Assembly: GCF_900107725.1 (NCBI RefSeq)
Contig: NZ_FNQO01000003.1
Location: forward strand, 310,001-374,000
Origin: Microbulbifer marinus
GTDB taxonomy: Bacteria > Pseudomonadota > Gammaproteobacteria > Pseudomonadales > Cellvibrionaceae
Direction: 5' to 3'
Length of the DNA stretch: 64,000 bases
The notes beneath the pieces are model-generated. The model ran no database searches and had not been told where the DNA came from. It was given only the letters and a program-made list of their open reading frames with translations. How positions within the stretch are numbered: position 1 is the first letter of the stretch; each line of letters begins with the position of its first letter. The position numbers were made by a program, and so were the translations under genes. Shown piece by piece: positions 58,273-64,000 of this stretch.

Positions 58273-59748
58273 ATGCAAGATCACAAACCCAAGCCGCCGG
58301 CCACTGCCGGAGAAATGCTCGGTCACCCCAAGGGGTTGTTTCTGCTCTTTGGCACCGAGATGTGGGAACGCCTCAGCTACTACGGTATGCGGGGTATCTT
58401 TGTCTTCTACCTCACCTCCGCTGCTGCTGCGGCGGTATTCGGCTGGGAACAGCTGTCTGACACCGAACTGCAATCCAAGGCCCTGAGCTATCTGGGCTGG
58501 TATGCGATGCTGGTGTACCTGACGCCGATTATCGGCGGCTGGATGGCCGACAATATATGGGGGCAACGCCGCTGCATCATGTTCGGTGGCGTCATGATGA
58601 TGCTGGGGCAATTCGCCCTCGGCTTCCCCCACGGCTGGTTGCCGGACGGCAGCGAGATCTACATGCTATGGCTGGGTCTCGCCCTGATGATCATCGGTAA
58701 CGGTTTTTTCAAGCCGAATATTTCCACCATGGTCGGCGACCTCTACGATGAGGGCGATCAGCGCCGCGACACCGCGTTCACCATTTTTTACATGGGGATC
58801 AATCTGGGATCGATCCTCGGTTACCTGGTGATCGGCTGGATTGGCGAAAAGGTGAATTATCAGCTGGCCTTCTTCGTTGCCGGCCTCGGCATGCTGCTCG
58901 GCCTGATCCTGCAGATGACCCAGGCTAACCGCTACCTGGGGCAGATCGGTGTGGAGCCTTCGGCGAAGCTCGGCCTGGAAAAGCAGACCGCAGACAAGCA
59001 CGAGCCGTTGACCCAGGAGGAGCGCGACCGCATCAAGGTGATCCTGATTCTCGGCGTCTTCACGGTGATTTTCTGGGCCGGCTTCGAGCAGGCGGCAGGT
59101 TCGATGAACCTGTTCGCAAAGTACAACACCGACCTGAACGTTTTCGGCTGGGAAATTCCGGCCAGCTGGCTGCAGATGGTAAACCCGCTGTTCATCATTA
59201 TCCTCGCACCGATCATCGCCAGCATCTGGGTCGGACTCGGTGACCGCGAGCCAAACTCACCGGCAAAATTCAGCATGGGGCTGATTTTCCTGGGGCTCGG
59301 TTTCGTCTCCATGTGTGGAGCCGCGCTGCAGATCGGCGATTCGGAAACGATCAAGGCCAGCCCCTGGTGGCTGATCTTCGCCTATATCTTCCACACCATT
59401 GGCGAGCTCTGCCTGTCACCGATCGGGCTCTCCATGGTCACCAAGCTGTCGCCACTGCGCTACCTGTCGCTGATGATGGGGCTGTGGTTTGCGTTTATCG
59501 GTATCGCCAACAAAGGCGCGGCGGAAATCGGTAAACTGGTCGGCGAATCCGGACCGCTGGCGACCTTCGGCGGCGTCGCGATCGCAGCGATTGCAGCCGG
59601 TATTATCCTGTTCTTCCTGCGCAACAAGCTGGTGGATTGGATGCACGGTGTCGAAGAGGTCCACGTGAAAGTGGGCGATACCACCAAGGAGGAAATCAGC
59701 ATCACCGCCGATCACGAAGGTGCACCGCCCAAGCATTTCGGTGGCTGA
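58273..59748 (+). CDS. POT/PTR2-family proton-coupled oligopeptide transporter
   Basis: 491 aa from the ATG at 58273 (MQDHKPKPP); an upstream frame from 58174 is not conserved. 14 membrane segments. The proton-coupling motif ExxERxxYYG (GTEMWERLSYYGMRGIF) is in helix 1, and GGWMADNIWGQRRCI and FTIFYMGINLGSILG (the PTR2 signature) follow. It imports di- and tripeptides. Divergent from hrpA with its own terminator. Confidence 0.95.
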   Translation: MQDHKPKPPATAGEMLGHPKGLFLLFGTEMWERLSYYGMRGIFVFYLTSAAAAAVFGWEQLSDTELQSKALSYLGWYAMLVYLTPIIGGWMADNIWGQRRCIMFGGVMMMLGQFALGFPHGWLPDGSEIYMLWLGLALMIIGNGFFKPNISTMVGDLYDEGDQRRDTAFTIFYMGINLGSILGYLVIGWIGEKVNYQLAFFVAGLGMLLGLILQMTQANRYLGQIGVEPSAKLGLEKQTADKHEPLTQEERDRIKVILILGVFTVIFWAGFEQAAGSMNLFAKYNTDLNVFGWEIPASWLQMVNPLFIIILAPIIASIWVGLGDREPNSPAKFSMGLIFLGLGFVSMCGAALQIGDSETIKASPWWLIFAYIFHTIGELCLSPIGLSMVTKLSPLRYLSLMMGLWFAFIGIANKGAAEIGKLVGESGPLATFGGVAIAAIAAGIILFFLRNKLVDWMHGVEEVHVKVGDTTKEEISITADHEGAPPKHFGG

Positions 59749-59760
59749 TTCCCAACCAAC

Positions 59761-59791
59761 AAAAAGGGCGATCGTAATGATCGCCCTTTTT
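59761..59791. terminator. Intrinsic terminator after POT gene
   Basis: AAAAAGGGCGATC and GATCGCCCTTTTT form a 13-bp stem with a GTAAT loop, with A- and T-runs on both sides, so it may act in both directions. Confidence 0.92.
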
Positions 59792-59798
59792 ACATTCG

Positions 59799-59877
59799 TC
59801 ATCCCGGACTCGATCCGGGATTCAGTTCCGACATCTGCGAGTGCAGATCTGGATACCGGCCTACGCCGGTATGACGG
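59799..59877. repeat. REP/BIME-like composite
   Basis: CGTCATCCCGGACTCGATCC at one end and GATACCGGCCTACGCCGGTATGACG at the other are inverted relatives, with an inner GCAGATCTGGA region. Same family as 28901-29039, 32533-32701 and 14972-15006. It lies between the convergent POT and VWA genes. Confidence 0.7.
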
Positions 59878-59892
59878 TGTACGCTGCTGATC

Positions 59893-61074
59893 TCAGCGGC
59901 CCTTCACCAGATAGGCGATGGCCCTGTCCAGCCCCTCCAGGGTCATCGGGTACATGTGCCCGCCGACCAGGCGCTGGGTCAGGCCGATACTCGGCGTGTA
60001 CTGCCAGTATTCCTCGCCAATAGGATTCAGCCAGATCAACTTGCCGTAGGTATCGGTGACTCGCTCCATCCACGCGGAGCCCGGCTCCTCGTTCATATGC
60101 TCGACGCTGCCGTAGCGGCTGGTGATTTCGTAGGGCGCCATCGAGGCGTCACCGACGAAGATCACCTTGTAATCCTTGCCGTAGGTGCGCAGCACTTCGA
60201 GCAATGGTGTCGTTTCGCTGTAGCGGCGCTGATTGTCCTTCCACACATGCTCGTAAACGAAGTTGTGGAAATAGAAATATTCCAGGTGTTTGAACTCGGA
60301 CCGGCAGGCGGAGAACAGCTCCTCACAGACCCGCACATAGGGATCCATGGAACCGCCGACATCGAAAAATATCAGCACCTTCACCGCATTGTGGCGCTCC
60401 GGCACCATCTTGATATCCAGCAACCCGGCGTTGCGCGCGGTCGAGGAGATGGTGTCATCCAGGTCCAGCTCTTCCGCGGCGCCGGTGCGAGCGAACTTGC
60501 GCAGTTTGCGCAGCGCCACCTGGATATTACGCGTACCCAGGGACACGCTGTCGTCCAGGTTCTTGAACTGGCGCTTCTGCCACACCTTGACCGCGGAGCG
60601 GTTGCGGCTGCTGCCGCCGACGCGGATACCCTCGGGGTGATAACCACTGTTGCCGAATGGACTCGTGCCGCCGGTGCCAATCCAGCGGTTGCCGCCACTG
60701 TGGCGATCTTTCTGTTCCTCAAGACGTTTCTGGAATTCTTCCAGCAGTTTTTCCAGCCCGCCGAGGCTCTCGATTTTTGCTTTTTCCTCTTCGCTCAGCT
60801 GCTTCATGAATTCCGCCCGCAGCCAGTCCTCGGGAATCATCTGCTCGAGAATATCGTCGAGGGTTTCCAGGTCCTTGAAGTAGGCGTCGAAGGCGCGGTC
60901 GAATTTGTCGAAGTGCTTTTCGTCCTTGACCAGGCAGGTGCGGGCGAGAAAATAGAATTCCTCCACATTCGCAAATACCAGGTGCTGCTGCAGGGCCTCC
61001 AGCAGGGCTAGCAATTCGGTGATGGAAACTGGCAGCTTGTAGCGGCGCAGGTTTTGGAAGAAACCGATCAGCAT
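59893..61074 (-). CDS. VWA-domain protein (CoxE-like) paired with MoxR ATPase
   Basis: 393 aa cytosolic protein. The C-terminal half has a von Willebrand A domain with MIDAS-like DVGGSMDPYVRVCEELFS (D-x-G-x-S), a later TETSL-like TTPLLEVLRTYG and GDASMAPYEI. The N-terminal half is helical with DWLRAEFMKQLSEEEKAKIE and a Gly/Ser-rich linker. MoxR-VWA pairs act as chaperone-like metal or complex insertion systems; the client here is unknown. Six bases downstream of the MoxR gene. Confidence 0.92.
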   Translation of the reverse strand: MLIGFFQNLRRYKLPVSITELLALLEALQQHLVFANVEEFYFLARTCLVKDEKHFDKFDRAFDAYFKDLETLDDILEQMIPEDWLRAEFMKQLSEEEKAKIESLGGLEKLLEEFQKRLEEQKDRHSGGNRWIGTGGTSPFGNSGYHPEGIRVGGSSRNRSAVKVWQKRQFKNLDDSVSLGTRNIQVALRKLRKFARTGAAEELDLDDTISSTARNAGLLDIKMVPERHNAVKVLIFFDVGGSMDPYVRVCEELFSACRSEFKHLEYFYFHNFVYEHVWKDNQRRYSETTPLLEVLRTYGKDYKVIFVGDASMAPYEITSRYGSVEHMNEEPGSAWMERVTDTYGKLIWLNPIGEEYWQYTPSIGLTQRLVGGHMYPMTLEGLDRAIAYLVKGR

Positions 61075-61080
61075 GGGAAA

Positions 61081-61926
61081 TCAGCGATTTTCCCGGCGCG
61101 CCATAAAGGCCAGGCGCTCGAGCATATGCACGTCCTGCTCGTTTTTCAGCAGCGCGCCGTACAGAGGCGGGATTGCTTTGCTATTGTCGCGGTTCTTCAG
61201 CACTTCTTCGGGAATATCGTCGGCCAGCAGCAACTTCAGCCAGTCGATCAGCTCCGAGGTGGAGGGCTTTTTCTTCAGTCCCGGCACGTCGCGCAACTGG
61301 AAGAAAATATCCATCGCCTCGGCTACCAGCTGCCCCTTGATGCCCGGGTAGTGCACATCCACGATCTTGTGCATGGTGTCGCGGTCCGGGAAGCTGATGT
61401 AGTGGAAGAAACAGCGGCGCAGGAAGGCGTCCGGCAGTTCCTTCTCGTTGTTGGACGTGATGATCACGATCGGCCGCTGCCTGGCCTTCACGACCTCGCC
61501 GGTTTCATAGACGAAGAACTCCATGCGATCCAGCTCTACCAACAGGTCGTTGGGGAATTCGATATCGGCTTTGTCGATCTCGTCGATCAGCAGCACAACG
61601 CGCTCTTCAGCCGCGAACGCCTCCCACAGCTTGCCGCGCTTGATGTAGTTGCGGATATCGTGGACCTTGTCCACCCCCAGCTGCGAATCCCGCAGGCGCG
61701 ACACCGCGTCGTATTCGTACAGCCCCTGCTGCGCCTTGGTGGTGGACTTGATGTGCCACTGGATTAGTTTCAAACCCAGGCTCCGCGCGACCTCCTCGGC
61801 CAGCAGTGTCTTGCCGGTGCCCGGCTCGCCCTTGATCAGCAGCGGCCGCTGCAGGGTAACCGCCGCGTTCACCGCCATTTGCAGGTCTTCGGTGGCTACA
61901 TAGCTGTCGGTGCCGGTAAATTTCAT
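61081..61926 (-). CDS. MoxR-type AAA+ ATPase
   Basis: 281 aa AAA+ protein. Walker A KGEPGTGKTLLAEEVA, Walker B VVLLIDEIDKAD, sensor I IVIITSNNEKELPDAFLRRC and a C-terminal lid (TSELIDWLKLLLADDI) are visible. Forms a two-gene unit with the VWA protein. An inverted AATTGATC/GATCAAATT pair lies upstream at 61976-62018. Confidence 0.94.
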   Translation of the reverse strand: MKFTGTDSYVATEDLQMAVNAAVTLQRPLLIKGEPGTGKTLLAEEVARSLGLKLIQWHIKSTTKAQQGLYEYDAVSRLRDSQLGVDKVHDIRNYIKRGKLWEAFAAEERVVLLIDEIDKADIEFPNDLLVELDRMEFFVYETGEVVKARQRPIVIITSNNEKELPDAFLRRCFFHYISFPDRDTMHKIVDVHYPGIKGQLVAEAMDIFFQLRDVPGLKKKPSTSELIDWLKLLLADDIPEEVLKNRDNSKAIPPLYGALLKNEQDVHMLERLAFMARRENR

Positions 61927-62078
61927 CGTAACTCCAATCCTGTTCGCACAAATCGCCTAAATAGTTGCGCATATTAATTGATCAGGCGGGAGTGACGAAA
62001 GTCGGGATCGATCAAATTGCATGACATGCCCGCGTGGACGGGCATCGATGAAGGATAGTGACTGCTGCGAGTGACCAG

Positions 62079-62759
62079 TCAGGCCATTTGGGTACTGCGG
62101 CGATGTACGACCTGGCGGCCCTTGTCGGTGATAAACCAGCGGATACCCAGGTGGCTGTGAATCTTGCCCACCATTTCCAGCACCAACAGGCTGTTCAGTG
62201 CGCGGGCGGCGGAATTGGTTTCCATACCCCCCTCCTGCACCATGCCGGACAGGGAGCGGAATACACAGTCACCATTGTTCAGCAAGTTCAGTACATGCAG
62301 GGCATTGTCATCCAGCTTGCGGATCTGGTTGAAATCCAGCGCCGGCCCCTGCTCCGGGTCCCCCTCGATCTCGTGCTCCAGCAGTGGCATGATTTCCAGC
62401 TGCATGGCGCGCAGTTCCTGCTCCAGGTTCTCGACCCGGGCGCGGGCGATGCTGGCGTCGCGCAGCTGGCGGCGCGCGGCGTTGAAGACGAACATACGCG
62501 AGGCGATCGCGGCGAGCAGGCAGTAGCCGGTAAAAATCAGCAGGCGCGAGGGGTCACCCTGGATCTCGATCAGCAGGTCGCTCTGGGTAAACTTCAGGAA
62601 AATAGGCACCATCAGCGCGCCGCACAGCCCCATAATCAGACAGCGCGCGAGACCGGCGGGGTCTTCCTCGGTAAACAGCATCTGGTAATAGTTCACCAGA
62701 CCGCCAAGAATGCCCGAAACCAGCATTACCGCGGTCAGAATGAGCAGATGGTCGAGCAT
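62079..62759 (-). CDS. YEATS-associated-helix-type membrane protein with winged-helix-like C-terminus
   Basis: 226 aa from the ATG at 62757-62759 (MLDHLLILTAVMLVSGILGG). Three membrane segments (about 5-25, 38-58, 78-95) are followed by a coiled coil (NLEQELRAMQLEIMPLLEHE) and a helix-turn-helix-like end (SAARALNSLLVLEMVGKIH, WFITDKGRQVV). The first helix resembles those in 'YEATS-associated helix' proteins; role unknown. The layout suggests a membrane-anchored regulator. Single leftward gene. Confidence 0.75.
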   Translation of the reverse strand: MLDHLLILTAVMLVSGILGGLVNYYQMLFTEEDPAGLARCLIMGLCGALMVPIFLKFTQSDLLIEIQGDPSRLLIFTGYCLLAAIASRMFVFNAARRQLRDASIARARVENLEQELRAMQLEIMPLLEHEIEGDPEQGPALDFNQIRKLDDNALHVLNLLNNGDCVFRSLSGMVQEGGMETNSAARALNSLLVLEMVGKIHSHLGIRWFITDKGRQVVHRRSTQMA

Positions 62760-62948
62760 CCGTATTCCTCTGCCATGCACAGCTTGGACGGTGCTGGCAT
62801 TTTTCTAATTGGATCGACTCCGCGCCAATGGCGGAGCCAGCCTTATAGATATAGCAGCTGTCACCGGGGACAGTGGCGGCGGAGAGGGGATGCGGCGCCT
62901 TTGATCAGGTAATGGGACAGGGGCTCCGGTCACTACTGACCGGTCGAG

Positions 62949-63329
62949 TCACTGTTCGTTGAAATAGGGATCTTCCTCGAAGCGATGGCGTCGCTGTCGA
63001 CGGTAGCCCAGGTACAGGGAGACCAGCCCCCAGATCGCCATCAGGCTCAGCGCCCCGCCGGTGGCAAACACCAGATTGGCCGTCACTTCCGGGGTGGCCC
63101 CGTCCTCTTCAAACAGGGTCTGGTACACAAACAGCGGCAGCACCGGCAGGGCCACGGAGTCCTGTACCGCGCTCCGCGCGGGGACCAGCAGTGCCGCGGC
63201 GAAAGTCAGCAGCAGCGTGCGGCGCAGCCAGCTCCATTTCCATTTCCGCATAAACCACCACCCCGACAGCAGCAGCACCAGCGTGCCAGCAGCGTAAATC
63301 ATCCAGGCAATTCGATACTCTTCGGCCAT
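62949..63329 (-). CDS. Conserved small inner-membrane protein, unknown function
   Basis: 126 aa with three membrane segments (about 6-26, 36-51 and 88-108) and a basic C-terminus (YRRQRRHRFEEDPYF). It is the type of conserved gammaproteobacterial protein found beside ycgN, but I cannot assign a function. It starts 14 bases after the ycgN stop, so it is probably cotranscribed. Confidence 0.8.
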   Translation of the reverse strand: MAEEYRIAWMIYAAGTLVLLLSGWWFMRKWKWSWLRRTLLLTFAAALLVPARSAVQDSVALPVLPLFVYQTLFEEDGATPEVTANLVFATGGALSLMAIWGLVSLYLGYRRQRRHRFEEDPYFNEQ

Positions 63330-63343
63330 AGTATTTCGTTCTT

Positions 63344-63799
63344 CTAATTAGGATCGTCACCCACCCAGGTGACAATATGCTCTTCAAAATCGTCTGGGTG
63401 CACCAGTTCTTCGCTGATCACGCAGCCGCGCACCGAGATACCGGCTTCGTGCACCGACTCGGCGCGGCCGGATACCAGCGGATGCCAGTCCTCCAGTGGT
63501 CGCCCCTCTGACAGGGTGCGGTAGGCGCAGGTTGCCGGCAGCCAGCTGAATCCCTGCACATCCTGCGCCCGTAACTGAATGCAGTCCGGCACATGTTGCT
63601 TGCGGTGCGCGTAGTCGCCGCACTGACAGGAATGCGTATCCAGCAGGCGACAGGCCACATTGGTGGTATAGACCTCGCCGCTATCCTCGTCTTCGAGCCG
63701 ATGCAGACAGCAGCGGCCGCAGCCATCGCAGAGCGACTCCCACTCCGCCTCACTCATCTGCTCGAGGGTTTTGCGCTGCCAGAAAGGTTGCTCGGCCAT
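63344..63799 (-). CDS. ycgN: YcgN-family cysteine-cluster protein (UPF0260)
   Basis: 151 aa, the usual length. Cys cluster [14 protein letters not shown] with later [14 protein letters not shown] and PDCIQL gives the putative zinc/iron-binding set of the family. [20 protein letters not shown] is the typical N-terminus. Function unknown. It follows ycgL. Confidence 0.93.
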   Translation of the reverse strand: MAEQPFWQRKTLEQMSEAEWESLCDGCGRCCLHRLEDEDSGEVYTTNVACRLLDTHSCQCGDYAHRKQHVPDCIQLRAQDVQGFSWLPATCAYRTLSEGRPLEDWHPLVSGRAESVHEAGISVRGCVISEELVHPDDFEEHIVTWVGDDPN

Positions 63800-63810
63800 T
63801 GCAATCAGGC

Positions 63811-64000
63811 TCAGCGCTGCAGCTTGCTGTTTTTCGCTGCGACCGCACTCATCTCGGAATCAGCCACCGGCGGCATCTGCAGATAATAGCCGCGCTCGCG
63901 AATTTCATTCAGGACTTTGTTCGCATCTGCGCGGGCAAGTCGCTTATCCGGCGTCACCAGCATGGTGGTGACATGCTGCGGCTTGCCAAACAATTCCAGC
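63811..64000 (-). CDS. ycgL: YcgL-domain protein (C-terminal part; gene runs off right edge)
   Basis: The last ~62 codons are seen; the frame stays open to the window end, reading [31 protein letters not shown] [11 protein letters not shown] matches YcgL. The TTG codon at 63991-63993 is internal, not a start. Family function is unknown; ycgL-ycgN adjacency is common. Confidence 0.88.
   Translation of the reverse strand, partial: LELFGKPQHVTTMLVTPDKRLARADANKVLNEIRERGYYLQMPPVADSEMSAVAAKNSKLQR

Overview
The window looks like chromosome from a GC-rich, probably marine gammaproteobacterium of the Microbulbifer/Cellvibrionales kind. This is inferred from the mix of core genes (HrpA, DusA, GltX, GalU, YcgN/YcgL, MlaA) with a Vibrio-type Vps polysaccharide module, LapG/LapD-like proteins and a POT transporter; no rRNA is present to fix the taxon. 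One tRNA gene (tRNA-Ala, TGC) is present. No insertion sequence, integrase, prophage or CRISPR array was seen.

Region 1 (1-6.7 kb): the start of a DEAD-box helicase gene, then a leftward rfbB-rfbA-rfbC-rfbD set for dTDP-L-rhamnose, then an acyltransferase-3/SGNH gene. The acyltransferase gene is bracketed by two copies of the rfbB 5' end and leader; one copy is a truncated remnant.

Region 2 (7-27.3 kb): a long leftward exopolysaccharide locus. In transcription order it reads wecB, wecC, a serine-acetyltransferase-like hexapeptide enzyme, glycosyltransferase, Wzx flippase, glycosyltransferase, Wzy-like polymerase, a PaaK-like adenylate-forming enzyme, glycosyltransferase, an alpha/alpha-toroid protein, wecG, VanZ-like, then a VpsL-M-N-O-like core (initiating transferase, beta-barrel, export protein, tyrosine autokinase), a PHP-type tyrosine phosphatase and VpsP. 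The glycosyltransferase part (about 16-25 kb) is clearly AT-richer than the export core. WecB, WecC and WecG suggest a ManNAc/ManNAcA-containing repeat unit, and the rfb genes could supply rhamnose.

Region 3 (27.3-34.5 kb): across an 0.8 kb intergenic region holding a perfect CRP-type TGTGA-N6-TCACA site, rightward genes encode LapG protease, a LapD-like receptor that lacks the EAL domain, a small secreted Ala/Gly-rich protein and an O-antigen-ligase-type protein. REP-like palindromes and an SLC13 permease follow. This places biofilm matrix synthesis and adhesin-release control side by side.

Region 4 (34.5-38.3 kb): a triplicated 155-165 bp repeat sits downstream of tRNA-Ala, which has a strong promoter and a perfect terminator. 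galU and gltX follow.

Region 5 (38.4-44 kb): a chaperone-usher fimbrial cluster (major subunit, usher, second subunit; chaperone and a small exported protein on the other strand) with a CRP-like site upstream.

Region 6 (44-51.8 kb): a divergent GDPD-family gene overlapping a short FAD glycerol-3-phosphate dehydrogenase, then dusA, tal and a TerB-like gene; a STAS protein and a response regulator-PP2C phosphatase (partner switching); and an MlaA homologue without a lipobox.

Region 7 (51.8-64 kb): an hvfABC operon for a copper-type RiPP whose precursor has six EGKCG motifs; hrpA; a POT peptide transporter; a MoxR-VWA pair; a YEATS-associated-helix membrane protein; a small membrane protein; ycgN and partial ycgL.

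Best candidates for something new are the EAL-less LapD next to LapG and the EPS locus, the compact hvfABC RiPP operon, the tRNA-linked triplicate repeat, the GDPD protein with altered metal ligands, and the kinase-less partner-switching pair.
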